A DNA stretch of 64,000 nucleotides from contig NZ_WWFA01000002.1 of NCBI RefSeq assembly GCF_021698855.1, forward strand, positions 180,799-244,798, read 5' to 3'. The notes beneath the pieces were generated by a model, which ran no database searches, was not told where the DNA came from, and saw only the letters and a program-made list of their open reading frames with translations. This document shows positions 18,698-27,655 of this stretch, piece after piece (position 1 is the stretch's first letter; the number at the start of each line of letters is the position of its first letter). The position numbers and the translations under genes were made by a program. Source of the stretch: Lactobacillus sp. S2-2 (GTDB lineage Bacteria; Bacillota; Bacilli; Lactobacillales; Lactobacillaceae).

Positions 18698-19312
18698 TTG
18701 CTTATTCTTTTTAATTAAATAATAGATTCCAAAAGGAACAAGGTTCTCTTTCCCGGTTAAAATTCTTTTAATATTATCTTTATGTTTATATATAACAAAA
18801 AAGGTTAATATTATAGCAACAATGCTTAATATATTATCGTGAATAATAAGTGATGCAATTGCAATAATAATAAATCCAAGAATACTACCAAAACTAACCA
18901 TACTAGTAATTGTTATACATAAAAGTAAAACAAAAACAGCAAGAAAAAAGAATGGTAGATTATAAACAATTAACATTCCAGCACTAGTAGCAACTGCTTT
19001 TCCACCTTTAAAATGATCAAAAATAGAAAATGTATGTCCAAGAACGGCCATAAGACCAAAAAGTAAAGGATTAATTGAATTTATTCCAAAAATTAAAGGC
19101 AATGCTGTTGCAATTGCTCCTTTTGCAAGATCAATAATTAATACAGCTGTTCCAGCATAGGGACCTAAAGTTCTATAAATGTTAGTTGTACCGATATTTC
19201 CTGATCCATAATCTCTAACATTAATATGAAAGAAAATTTTACCAATTTGAATACCACTAGGTATTGAACCAATTAAATAAGCAATTATTAGTAATGATAT
19301 GATTTTTATCAT
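18695..19312 (-). CDS. plsY: Acyl-phosphate:glycerol-3-phosphate acyltransferase PlsY
   Basis: A 205-aa integral membrane protein with several hydrophobic segments. It carries the three conserved PlsY motifs: YLIGSIPSGIQIGK near the N-terminus, DYGSGNIGTTNIYRTLG, and FDHFKGGKAVATSAG. PlsY transfers the acyl group of acyl-phosphate to glycerol-3-phosphate, the first step of phospholipid synthesis. Start ATG 19312 has a strong GGAGG on the - strand; an upstream frame extension lacks a ribosome binding site. It is divergent from parE, the usual arrangement in lactobacilli. Confidence 0.95.
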   Translation of the reverse strand: MIKIISLLIIAYLIGSIPSGIQIGKIFFHINVRDYGSGNIGTTNIYRTLGPYAGTAVLIIDLAKGAIATALPLIFGINSINPLLFGLMAVLGHTFSIFDHFKGGKAVATSAGMLIVYNLPFFFLAVFVLLLCITITSMVSFGSILGFIIIAIASLIIHDNILSIVAIILTFFVIYKHKDNIKRILTGKENLVPFGIYYLIKKNKQ

Positions 19313-19420
19313 ACGTTCCTCCGTAAAGTAAATAATTAACAACGACTAATTTTAGCACCATTTATTAGTTAAATAAACATTTAATAATTAAATATTAACT
19401 AAACTATTAGTTGGTCTAGT

Positions 19421-19448
19421 TTGCAAACAATGATAAATGGTTTATGAT
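19421..19448 (+). promoter_or_regulatory. Sigma-A type promoter for parEC
   Basis: TTGCAA (19421-19426) and TATGAT (19443-19448) are 16 bases apart, about 30 bases before the parE start. Confidence 0.5.
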
Positions 19449-19481
19449 TAAAAGACGATAATAAAGAAGGAGTTAATCCTA

Positions 19482-21443
19482 ATGACGAATGAAAATAATA
19501 TTTATGATGATTCCTCGATTCAAGTTTTACAAGGATTAGAGGCAGTAAGAAAAAGGCCTGGAATGTATATTGGGTCGACTGATTCTAAAGGACTACACCA
19601 TTTAGTATATGAAATAGTTGATAATGCTGTTGATGAATCATTAGCAGGTTACGGAAAAGAAATTAATGTAATTATTCACAAAGATAATAGTATAACTGTT
19701 TCTGATCAAGGTAGAGGAATGCCGGTTGGAATGCATGCTTCAGGGAAGCCAACACCTGAAGTTATTTTGACAGTTTTACATGCTGGGGGTAAATTTGGAC
19801 AAGGTGGTTATAAAACATCTGGTGGATTACATGGAGTTGGATCAAGTGTTGTTAATGCACTTTCATCAAAACTTGTTGTTCAAATTTATCGTAATAAAGT
19901 AAAATATGAAGAACAATTTATTGATGGTGGTAAACCAGTTGGAACGCTTAATAACTTGGGTAAAACTAGTAAACACGATGGAACTTCAATAACTTTTAAA
20001 CCAGATGAAACTATTTTTACTTCCGTTGTTTATAATTATAATATTTTAGCTGAAAGATTAAAGGAATCAGCTTTCTTATTAAAAGGTGTAAAAATTACTT
20101 TAACAGATGAAAGAGATGGAAAAGAAAAGTCTGAAGAATTTTTATACGAAGATGGAATTAAAGAATTTGTTGAATATTTGAATGAAGGTAAAACAAATTT
20201 AGGAAATATCATGTACTTTGATAGTTCTAAAGATGGTATCGAAGTTGAAGTAGCTGCTCAATATAATGATGGTTATACTGAAAATACAATTTCTTTTGTT
20301 AATAATGTTCGAACAAAAGATGGTGGTTCCCATGAAGCGGGATTTAAGAGTGGATTAACCAAAACTTTTAATGAATATGCTAGGAAAGTTGGGCTATTAA
20401 AAGATAAAGATAAAAATCTTGATGGAACAGACTTTAGAGAAGGATTAACATCTGTTATTTCTCTAAAAATTCCGGAAGAATTATTACAATTTGAAGGCCA
20501 AACAAAAGAAAAATTAGGAACACCTGAGGCAAGATCAGATGTTGATGCAGTTATTTCTGAGCAATTAATGTATTACCTTCTGGAAAATGGTGATTTTGCA
20601 AAAATGATTGTGCAAAAAGCATTGAAAGCAAAAAATGCTAGAGAAGCTGCAAAAAAAGCTCGTGAAGAAAGTCGTAACGGTAAAAAGAGAAAGAAAAAAG
20701 ATCGTTTATTGTCTGGTAAATTAACTCCTGCTCAATCAAAAGATCATAAGCAAAATGAACTCTTTTTAGTCGAAGGTGATTCTGCAGGTGGATCAGCTAA
20801 ACAAGGTCGTGATCGTAAGCATCAAGCCATTTTACCTTTAAGAGGGAAAGTCTTAAATACTGAACGAGCTAAGTTACCAGATATTTTAAAGAATGAAGAA
20901 ATTAGTACAATTATTTATACGGTCGGTGCTGGAGTAGGAACTGATTTTAATATCGAAGATACAAATTACGATAAGATAATTATTATGACAGATGCCGATG
21001 ACGATGGAGCTCATATTCAAATCTTATTGTTGACCTTTTTCTATAAGTATATGAGACCAATGATTGAAGCTGGAAAAGTTTATATAGCATTACCACCTCT
21101 TTATAAAATTCAAAAAGGTAAAGGAAGTAAAACCAAAATTGAATATGCTTGGACTAATGATGAAATGGATCAAAAGGTTAAAGAGTTAGGTAAAGGGTAT
21201 ACATTGCAAAGATTTAAAGGTCTTGGTGAAATGAATGCTGAACAATTATGGGAAACTACTATGGATCCTGAAAATAGAACTTTAATCCGAGTAAATATTG
21301 ATGATGTTAGTTTAGCAGAAAAGAGAGTAACTACATTAATGGGAAATAAGGTTGACCCTAGAAGAGACTGGATAGAAAATAATGTACAGTTTAATTTAGA
21401 AGAAGATGGAAGTATTCTAGATAATACCAATCAAAATAAATAA
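19482..21443 (+). CDS. parE: DNA topoisomerase IV subunit B
   Basis: A 653-aa GHKL ATPase subunit. Landmarks are VRKRPGMYIGST, EIVDNAVDES (ATP-Mg binding), GGLHGVGSSVVNAL, then the Toprim domain with LVEGDSAGGSAKQGRDR, PLRGKVLNTERA and MTDADDDGAHI. With ParC it decatenates daughter chromosomes. It is ParE rather than GyrB because it is adjacent to parC and near plsY, and because gyrB normally sits at the origin next to recF and gyrA. A Lys/Arg-rich segment around residues 390-415 is a DNA-binding linker. It is 13 bases from parC and co-transcribed. Confidence 0.95.
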   Translation: MTNENNIYDDSSIQVLQGLEAVRKRPGMYIGSTDSKGLHHLVYEIVDNAVDESLAGYGKEINVIIHKDNSITVSDQGRGMPVGMHASGKPTPEVILTVLHAGGKFGQGGYKTSGGLHGVGSSVVNALSSKLVVQIYRNKVKYEEQFIDGGKPVGTLNNLGKTSKHDGTSITFKPDETIFTSVVYNYNILAERLKESAFLLKGVKITLTDERDGKEKSEEFLYEDGIKEFVEYLNEGKTNLGNIMYFDSSKDGIEVEVAAQYNDGYTENTISFVNNVRTKDGGSHEAGFKSGLTKTFNEYARKVGLLKDKDKNLDGTDFREGLTSVISLKIPEELLQFEGQTKEKLGTPEARSDVDAVISEQLMYYLLENGDFAKMIVQKALKAKNAREAAKKAREESRNGKKRKKKDRLLSGKLTPAQSKDHKQNELFLVEGDSAGGSAKQGRDRKHQAILPLRGKVLNTERAKLPDILKNEEISTIIYTVGAGVGTDFNIEDTNYDKIIIMTDADDDGAHIQILLLTFFYKYMRPMIEAGKVYIALPPLYKIQKGKGSKTKIEYAWTNDEMDQKVKELGKGYTLQRFKGLGEMNAEQLWETTMDPENRTLIRVNIDDVSLAEKRVTTLMGNKVDPRRDWIENNVQFNLEEDGSILDNTNQNK

Positions 21444-21456
21444 GAGGTGATTTTTT

Positions 21457-23898
21457 ATGTCAAAGGGACAAATAATTGAAAACTTACCCCTTGAAGACGT
21501 AATGAGTGAAAGATTTAGCCGATATTCTAAGTCAATTATTCAAGAGCGTGCACTTCCTGATGTTAGAGATGGATTAAAACCAGTTCAAAGAAGAATTTTA
21601 TTTGCTATGAATGTTGATGGAAATACTCATAGTAAAAGTTTTAGAAAATCTGCTAAATCAGTTGGGAATGTAATGGGAAATTATCATCCCCATGGTGATA
21701 GTTCAATTTATGAAGCAATGAATCGTATGTCTCAAGATTGGAAATTAAGAGAACCATTAATTGAAATGCATGGTAATAATGGATCAATGGATGGAGACCC
21801 TCCAGCTGCGATGCGTTATACAGAGGCTAGATTAAGTAAAATTTCTGATGAAATGTTAGCTGATATTGATAAAGGTACAGTTGATTGGATTTTAAATTTT
21901 GATGATACTGAATATGAGCCGGTTGTATTACCAGCTCGTTTTCCAAATTTATTAGTAAATGGATCAACTGGAATTTCAGCTGGATATGCTACTGATATTC
22001 CTCCTCATAATTTAGGAGAAGTAATTGATGCAGTTATTTATTTACAGAAACATGAAGATGCATCTTTAGATGATTTAATGCAATTTATTAAAGGACCTGA
22101 TTTTCCAACTGGTGGTATTATTCAAGGAATTGATGGTATTAAAGAAGCCTATAAAAATGGGAAAGGTAAAATTGTTGTTAGATCTAAAACTAAGATTGAA
22201 GATTTAAGGGGAAATCATCAACAAATTGCAATTGATGAAATTCCTTATGAAGTAAATAAATCAATCTTAGTTAAACAAATTGATGAAATTAGAATTAATA
22301 AAAAAATCGATGGAATCGCAGAAGTTAGAGATGAAAGTGACCGAGAAGGATTAAGAATTGCAATCGAATTAAAGAAAGATGTCAATGCAGAGGGTATTTT
22401 AAAATATTTATTTAAAAATACTGATTTACAGATTTCATACAATTTTAATGTAGTGGCAATTAATAATATGCGTCCGGAAAGAATGAGCTTAAAATCAATT
22501 CTTTCTGCCTATTTAAATTATCAACGTGAAGTTGTAACCAATAGAACTAAATTTAATTTAAAAAAAGCTCAAGAAAGACAACATATTGTTGAAGGATTAA
22601 TTAAAGCATTATCAATATTAGATCAAGTGATTAAAGTTATCAGAGCAAGTGAAAATAAAAAAAATGCACGAGATAATTTAATTAATGAATTTGATTTTTC
22701 TGAAAAACAATCAGAAGCGATTGTTTCTTTACAACTTTATCGATTAACTAATACTGATGTTACTGAATTAAAGACTGAAAATGATAACTTAAATTCAAGC
22801 ATTATTTCATATAGAAAAATATTAGATAGTAAGTCAGAATTAGATAAAGTAATTAAAAAGGAATTAACTCAAATTTCAAAAAATTATCGTAATGATAGAA
22901 GAACAATTATTGAAGATAAGATTGAAGACTTAAAAATAAGTGAAGAAATTACAGTAGCTGATGAAGACGTTATGTTACTAGTTTCTCATGATGGTTATCT
23001 TAAAAGAAGTAGTTTAAGATCTTATAAAGCCTCTGAAAACTTTGAAGGTATTTTGAAAGACGAAGATTATCCAATTTTAATGAATAAAGTAAATACTAGA
23101 GATCATTTATATATGTTCACTAATAAAGGGAATGTAATCTATCGACCAGTACATGAAATTAAAGATGTAAAATGGAAAGATATGGGTGAGCATATTTCTC
23201 AAAGTATTGGATTAGATGATGAAGAGGAAATTATTAATTCATTTGTTTTTAATAGTTTAGAAGAAACTGGTAAATTTTGTGTTACAACAACTGATGGATT
23301 TATAAAATTAGTTGATTTTAATAAACTTTTGCCTGGTAGAAATTATAAATCCAAAGCTTTTACTTATGAAAAATTAAAAAAAGATAATGCTAATGTTGTA
23401 AGTATTGATTATCTTCCAGATAAATTAAATCAAATATTTATAATAACTAAATTAGGCTATGGGATTAACTTTTCACTTGAAGAGGTTTCAATTAGCGGGG
23501 CTAAATCGACTGGAGTTAAATCTATTAATTTATCAGATGATGATGAAGTTCAAAGTTCAATTCAAATTAATTCCGAAAATGATATAATTGGAATTCTATT
23601 TGATAATGGTAATTTTAAAAAGATAAAAATTACTGATATTCCGACAACGGGAAGAGCTCGAAAAGGAATTAAATGTCTTAAAGAATTAAAATCAAGAAAA
23701 AATTTAGTAGAAGATGCAATAAAAATAAATGAAAATCAAGAAATATTTGTTAGAGATATCAATGATCAAGAAATTAAAATTGACTTTGAAAATATGAGTA
23801 TTTCTGATAGATTAAGTAATGGAAGAACTATTAAAGATATTGATCTTAATGCAAGACCTTATCGTTTACTAAAAAAAGAATCAAATAAGGAGATTTAA
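21457..23898 (+). CDS. parC: DNA topoisomerase IV subunit A
   Basis: An 813-aa type IIA topoisomerase subunit. ERALPDVRDGLKPVQRRILF is at about residues 28-47, and the catalytic tyrosine is in AAMRYTEARL (about residue 117). In the quinolone-target region the motif HPHGDSSIYEAM carries Ser at the two positions discussed for sensitivity (DS), the wild-type-like state. The C-terminal beta-pinwheel repeats include GYLKRSSLRSY and NGNFKKIKITDIP. It starts at ATG 21457 after AAGAGGTGA, and partners with ParE. Confidence 0.95.
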   Translation: MSKGQIIENLPLEDVMSERFSRYSKSIIQERALPDVRDGLKPVQRRILFAMNVDGNTHSKSFRKSAKSVGNVMGNYHPHGDSSIYEAMNRMSQDWKLREPLIEMHGNNGSMDGDPPAAMRYTEARLSKISDEMLADIDKGTVDWILNFDDTEYEPVVLPARFPNLLVNGSTGISAGYATDIPPHNLGEVIDAVIYLQKHEDASLDDLMQFIKGPDFPTGGIIQGIDGIKEAYKNGKGKIVVRSKTKIEDLRGNHQQIAIDEIPYEVNKSILVKQIDEIRINKKIDGIAEVRDESDREGLRIAIELKKDVNAEGILKYLFKNTDLQISYNFNVVAINNMRPERMSLKSILSAYLNYQREVVTNRTKFNLKKAQERQHIVEGLIKALSILDQVIKVIRASENKKNARDNLINEFDFSEKQSEAIVSLQLYRLTNTDVTELKTENDNLNSSIISYRKILDSKSELDKVIKKELTQISKNYRNDRRTIIEDKIEDLKISEEITVADEDVMLLVSHDGYLKRSSLRSYKASENFEGILKDEDYPILMNKVNTRDHLYMFTNKGNVIYRPVHEIKDVKWKDMGEHISQSIGLDDEEEIINSFVFNSLEETGKFCVTTTDGFIKLVDFNKLLPGRNYKSKAFTYEKLKKDNANVVSIDYLPDKLNQIFIITKLGYGINFSLEEVSISGAKSTGVKSINLSDDDEVQSSIQINSENDIIGILFDNGNFKKIKITDIPTTGRARKGIKCLKELKSRKNLVEDAIKINENQEIFVRDINDQEIKIDFENMSISDRLSNGRTIKDIDLNARPYRLLKKESNKEI

Positions 23899-23901
23899 TC
23901 A

Positions 23902-24834
23902 ATGACTAAAGAATTAGTTTTTGGACATAAAGTACCAGATACAGATGCAATTGTTGCTGCTAAAGCTTATGCTTATTTACAAAATAAAAAAGGATATGAT
24001 GTAGAAGCTGTTGCTTTAGGTGAAATGAATGATGAAACAAAATTTGTTTTAGATTATTTTAATGAAAAAGCACCTAGAATTGTTGAAACTGGAAGTAATG
24101 AAGTTAATCAAGTAATGTTAGTTGATCATAATGAACCTCAACAAAGTATTTCTGATATTGATAAGTTAGAAGTTACTCATGTGGTAGATCATCATCGTAT
24201 TAGTAATTTCGATACAAGTGTTCCGTTATTTTATTTAGCTAAACCATATGGATGCACAAGTACAATTTTATATGAAGAATTTAACCGATTTGGTATAGAA
24301 ATACCCGCTGAATTAGCTGGAATGATGGCATCAGCTATTATTTCCGATACATTATTATTAAAATCTCCAACAACAACTAAATATGATGAAGATGCACTTA
24401 ATGAATTAGTAAAAATTTCAAAAATTGATGATTTACAAGAATATGGAATTCAAATGCTTAAGGCTGGAACTAATGTTGAATCAAAATCAGATTCTGACAT
24501 TATTTTAGGTGATGCTAAATCATTTAATTTAGGAAGTAAAAAAGTTACAATCGGTCAAGTTAATGTTGTTGATTTAACTGATATTACTAAACGTGCTAAT
24601 GATTTAAAAGTTGCAATGAAGAGTGACAATGATAAGAATAGTTCTGACTTATTCTTATTAATTGCAACAAATGTTTTAGATAGTGATTCAAAATTAATTG
24701 TGGTTGGCGAACCTAAAGAATCAGTTGAAAAAGCATTTAATAAATCTTTAGATGAAAATGACATGATGGACTTACCTGGCGTTGTTTCTCGTAAAAAACA
24801 AGTAGTTCCTCCATTAACAGATATAATGAATTAA
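23902..24834 (+). CDS. ppaC: Manganese-dependent inorganic pyrophosphatase
   Basis: A 310-aa family II pyrophosphatase of the DHH superfamily, which hydrolyses PPi to drive biosynthetic reactions. Metal-binding motifs are FGHKVPDTDAI (His and two Asp), LVDHNE, and VVDHHRI; the C-terminal DHHA2 domain has the substrate-binding SRKKQVVPPL. Length is typical. It starts at ATG 23902 behind GGAGA, only three bases after parC, so it is likely co-transcribed with parEC and ended by the terminator at 24,833. Confidence 0.96.
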   Translation: MTKELVFGHKVPDTDAIVAAKAYAYLQNKKGYDVEAVALGEMNDETKFVLDYFNEKAPRIVETGSNEVNQVMLVDHNEPQQSISDIDKLEVTHVVDHHRISNFDTSVPLFYLAKPYGCTSTILYEEFNRFGIEIPAELAGMMASAIISDTLLLKSPTTTKYDEDALNELVKISKIDDLQEYGIQMLKAGTNVESKSDSDIILGDAKSFNLGSKKVTIGQVNVVDLTDITKRANDLKVAMKSDNDKNSSDLFLLIATNVLDSDSKLIVVGEPKESVEKAFNKSLDENDMMDLPGVVSRKKQVVPPLTDIMN

Positions 24835-24860
24835 GATACTCAAATGAGTATCTTTTTTTA
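24833..24860 (+). terminator. Rho-independent terminator of parEC-ppaC
   Basis: AAGATACTCA pairs with TGAGTATCTT around a minimal loop, followed by T at 24853-24859. Confidence 0.85.
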
Positions 24861-24872
24861 TTAAATTAATGG

Positions 24873-24900
24873 TTGAAAATGAATTTAAATGTAGTAGTAT
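24873..24900 (+). promoter_or_regulatory. Sigma-A type promoter for msrBA
   Basis: TTGAAA (24873-24878) and TAGTAT (24895-24900) with a 16-base spacer in the gap before msrB. Confidence 0.45.
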
Positions 24901-24933
24901 TAGTAACTAATAAATTATAAGTGAGGTTTTGTT

Positions 24934-25371
24934 ATGAGTGAATACAAAAAAGATGATTTAAAACAAAAATTAACTTCAGAGCAATATTCAGTTACTCAAG
25001 AATCTGCTACAGAAAAACCATTTTCAGGAGAATATGATGATTTTTATGAAAAAGGAATCTATGTTGATATTGTAAGTAATAAACCATTATTCAGTTCATC
25101 AGCTAAATTTGATGCAGGTTGTGGTTGGCCATCCTTTTCTAAGCCAATTGATGAAACAATGGTTAATGAAAATAAGGATACTTCACACGGAATGACTAGA
25201 CAAGAAGTTAGAAGTTCCGACGCTGATTCTCATTTGGGTCATGTTTTTAATGATGGTCCAAAAGAAATGGGCGGATTAAGATATTGTATTAATTCTGCAG
25301 CTCTAAAATTTATACCTTTAGATAAAATGGATGAAGCTGGATTTGGTAAATATAAAAATATTGTGGAATAA
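24934..25371 (+). CDS. msrB: Peptide methionine (R)-S-oxide reductase
   Basis: A 145-aa MsrB that repairs the R form of methionine sulfoxide in proteins. The fold signatures [12 protein letters not shown] and [11 protein letters not shown] are present, and the catalytic Cys is in [11 protein letters not shown] near the C-terminus. The two CxxC pairs that bind structural zinc in many MsrBs are missing, so this is the zinc-less form; the Cys in GCGWPSF is the likely resolving residue. It is followed after 15 bases by msrA, giving an operon that repairs both stereoisomers. Confidence 0.95.
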   Translation: MSEYKKDDLKQKLTSEQYSVTQESATEKPFSGEYDDFYEKGIYVDIVSNKPLFSSSAKFDAGCGWPSFSKPIDETMVNENKDTSHGMTRQEVRSSDADSHLGHVFNDGPKEMGGLRYCINSAALKFIPLDKMDEAGFGKYKNIVE

Positions 25372-25386
25372 AAGGAGATTTAAATT

Positions 25387-25908
25387 ATGATAACTGAGGA
25401 TAGTGCAATTTTTGCAGGCGGTTGTTTTTGGTGTATGGTAGAACCATTTGACCAACAACCAGGAATTAAATCTGTTATATCAGGTTATACAGGTGGACAT
25501 GTTGAAAATCCAACCTACGAGCAAGTATCATCTCATACAACAGGGCATACAGAAGCAGTTAAAATAACTTTTGATCCTGAAATCATTTCATATGAAGAAT
25601 TAGTCGAAATTTATTGGCGTCAAACTGATCCAACTGATGCTATGGGCCAATTCCAAGATCGTGGTGATAATTATCGTCCGGTTATTTTTGTTAATAGTCC
25701 TGAACAAAGAGATATTGCAGAAAAATCAAAAAAGCATCTGCAGGATACTAGTCGATTTGATGATCCAATTGTTACAAAAATTGAGGATGTAAAACCTTTT
25801 TATCCAGCAGAAGAAGAACATCAAGATTTTTATAAAAAAGATCCAATGCGTTATAAAATGGAAGAAGCTGGTGGAAGAGAAACTTTTAAACAAAATAAAT
25901 GGAATTAA
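25387..25908 (+). CDS. msrA: Peptide methionine (S)-S-oxide reductase
   Basis: A 173-aa MsrA acting on the S form of methionine sulfoxide. The catalytic motif GGCFWCM lies at about residues 11-17, followed by the family features [16 protein letters not shown] and [23 protein letters not shown] near the C-terminus is also typical. AAAGGAG precedes ATG 25387. There is a terminator at its end. Confidence 0.96.
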   Translation: MITEDSAIFAGGCFWCMVEPFDQQPGIKSVISGYTGGHVENPTYEQVSSHTTGHTEAVKITFDPEIISYEELVEIYWRQTDPTDAMGQFQDRGDNYRPVIFVNSPEQRDIAEKSKKHLQDTSRFDDPIVTKIEDVKPFYPAEEEHQDFYKKDPMRYKMEEAGGRETFKQNKWN

Positions 25909-25936
25909 AGGAACTCTTTTTAGAGTTCCTTTTTTA
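25907..25936 (+). terminator. Rho-independent terminator of msrBA
   Basis: Perfect 11-bp stem AAAGGAACTCT (25907-25917) with AGAGTTCCTTT (25922-25932), loop TTTT, then T run. Confidence 0.9.
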
Positions 25937-25946
25937 TAAAAACATC

Positions 25947-25991
25947 AAACACGAACATTAAAGAAATTAAATTACAAAATATTTCGTTATT
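25947..25991 (+). promoter_or_regulatory. Pair of inverted PurR boxes upstream of the purine operon
   Basis: Box 1 at 25947-25960, AAACACGAACATTA, has the CGAA core of PurR boxes known from Bacillus and lactic acid bacteria. A second box at 25978-25991 has the inverted TTCG core in an AT-rich context. The gap between the two 14-bp boxes is 17 bases, as expected for PurR tandem inverted sites, and box 2 reaches to within a few bases of the -35. This predicts purine/PRPP-dependent control of purE-purD by PurR, which is not encoded in this window. Confidence 0.75.
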
Positions 25992-25994
25992 TTG

Positions 25995-26023
25995 TTGACG
26001 ATTGAATTTTTTATTGTTATGCT
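25995..26023 (+). promoter_or_regulatory. Sigma-A type promoter of the purine operon
   Basis: TTGACG (25995-26000) and TATGCT (26018-26023) with an exact 17-base spacer. The predicted leader is only about 25 bases, so there is no room for a purine riboswitch. Confidence 0.7.
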
Positions 26024-26054
26024 TGATTCAACAATTAAGAGGAAGGTGTTTAAT

Positions 26055-26534
26055 TTGAAAGTAGCAATTGTAATGGGATCTATTTCAGACTGGCCTGTCA
26101 TGAAAGAAACCGCGAGCATTTTAGATTCATTTGAAATACCATATGAAAAGAAAGTTATTTCAGCACATAGAATGCCATTAGAATTAACAGAATTTGCTAA
26201 TAACGCAAAAAGCGAACATTTCGATGTTATTATAGCAGGCGCTGGTGGAGCAGCTCATCTTCCAGGTATGATATCTGCCAATACTTCATTACCAGTTATT
26301 GGTGTTCCAATTCAAACAAAAGCATTAAATGGTGTAGATTCATTATTATCAATTGTTCAAATGCCATTTGGAGTTCCAGTCAATACTGTTGCAATTGGAA
26401 CAGCTGGAGCTAAAAATGCAGGAATTTCAGCTGCTGAAATTTTAGCAATTAATGATGAAAAATTAACTCATAAAATTTTAAGTTTTAAAGAAAAACAACA
26501 TGATGAGGCGGTTAATACAAATGAAAAGTTATAA
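26055..26534 (+). CDS. purE: N5-carboxyaminoimidazole ribonucleotide mutase
   Basis: A 159-aa class I PurE converting N5-CAIR to CAIR in purine synthesis. Visible signatures are VAIVMGSISDWPVMK at the start, VISAHRMP (catalytic His region), AGAGGAAHLPGM and GVPIQTKALNG. I set the start at TTG 26055, six to eight bases after GAGGAAGGTG; an upstream extension to 25992 would run through the promoter. It is the first gene of the operon and its end overlaps purK by 14 bases. Confidence 0.96.
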   Translation: MKVAIVMGSISDWPVMKETASILDSFEIPYEKKVISAHRMPLELTEFANNAKSEHFDVIIAGAGGAAHLPGMISANTSLPVIGVPIQTKALNGVDSLLSIVQMPFGVPVNTVAIGTAGAKNAGISAAEILAINDEKLTHKILSFKEKQHDEAVNTNEKL

Positions 26535-27645
26535 TGACGCAATTTTGCCTCCAGCTACCATTGGAATTTTAGGTGGTGGACAATTAGGACAAATGATGGC
26601 TTTTTCTGCTAAGCAGATGGGATATAAAGTGGGAATTTTAGATCCAACAGAAAATTCACCAGCTGGACAGGTATCAGATTTTCAAATTATTTCTGATTAT
26701 GATGATGAAAATGCAGTTAAACAATTTGCTAAAAAAGTAGATATTCTAACTTATGAATTTGAAAATGTTGATCAAGACTTAATTAAAAAAATTAAAAATG
26801 ATGTTTTTATTCCACAAAAAATTAATGAATTAGAAATTACTAGTAATCGAATTAAAGAAAAATTTTTTCTAAGGGATAATCAAATCCCAGTCGTTAATTT
26901 TCAAGCAATCAATAATATTGATGATTTAGTAAATGGGGTAGCTAAAATTGGTTATCAATCAATTTTAAAATCAACTGAGGGTGGATATGATGGACACGCT
27001 CAATATGATATTAATAATGAAAAAGATTTAATAGAGATAAAAAAGAAATTTGATTCTGGTGAATGGATTTTAGAAGAAAAGAAGAAATTCCAAAAAGAAG
27101 TTTCAATGATGGTTGTTAGAAATACAGATGGAAAGATTCATACATTTCCACTATCTGAAAACATTCATAAAAATCATATTTTACATAAGAGTATCGTACC
27201 CGCACGAGTCGACAATAAAGTTATCAAAGATGCGACAGATATTGCTAAAAAAATTGCTGAACGGTTAGATTTAATTGGAATTCTTGGGATTGAGTTTTTC
27301 CTTTTAGATAATGGAAGCTTAGTTGTTAATGAATTAGCTCCAAGACCGCATAATTCAGGGCATTATACAATCGAAGCATGTAATATCTCACAATTTGAAG
27401 CACATATTCGTAGTATCTGTAATATAGATATTCCAGATATTGTGTTAAATAACAAGTCATTAATGGTTAATTTATTAGGGGAAGATTTAGTTAATGCAAG
27501 AAATGAATTACCTAATAAACCAAATTGGCATTTTCATGATTATGGTAAAGATAAAATTAAACCAGCTCGAAAAATGGGACATATTACGTTATTAGGAAAT
27601 AATATCGAAAACTTATTAAACGATGTAAATAAATTAAATCATTAA
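26521..27645 (+). CDS. purK: N5-carboxyaminoimidazole ribonucleotide synthase
   Basis: A 374-aa ATP-grasp enzyme that carboxylates AIR with bicarbonate and ATP to give N5-CAIR for PurE. It has GILGGGQLGQMMAFSAKQMGY near the N-terminus, LKSTEGGYDGHAQY (ATP-binding loop), ILEEKKKFQKEVSMMVVR, and the metal-binding VNELAPRPHNSGHYT. Start ATG 26521 lies inside the end of purE, behind GATGAGGCGG, so the two are translationally coupled. Confidence 0.96.
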   Translation: MKSYNDAILPPATIGILGGGQLGQMMAFSAKQMGYKVGILDPTENSPAGQVSDFQIISDYDDENAVKQFAKKVDILTYEFENVDQDLIKKIKNDVFIPQKINELEITSNRIKEKFFLRDNQIPVVNFQAINNIDDLVNGVAKIGYQSILKSTEGGYDGHAQYDINNEKDLIEIKKKFDSGEWILEEKKKFQKEVSMMVVRNTDGKIHTFPLSENIHKNHILHKSIVPARVDNKVIKDATDIAKKIAERLDLIGILGIEFFLLDNGSLVVNELAPRPHNSGHYTIEACNISQFEAHIRSICNIDIPDIVLNNKSLMVNLLGEDLVNARNELPNKPNWHFHDYGKDKIKPARKMGHITLLGNNIENLLNDVNKLNH

Positions 27646-27655
27646 GGAGATTTCA

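Noticed and set aside
21170..21430. An 86-codon - strand frame opposite the end of parE
   Set aside because: Antisense shadow of a conserved coding region with no start signal.
25937..26054. A purine riboswitch before purE
   Set aside because: The predicted leader is about 25 bases; there is no three-way junction aptamer, and PurR boxes explain regulation.
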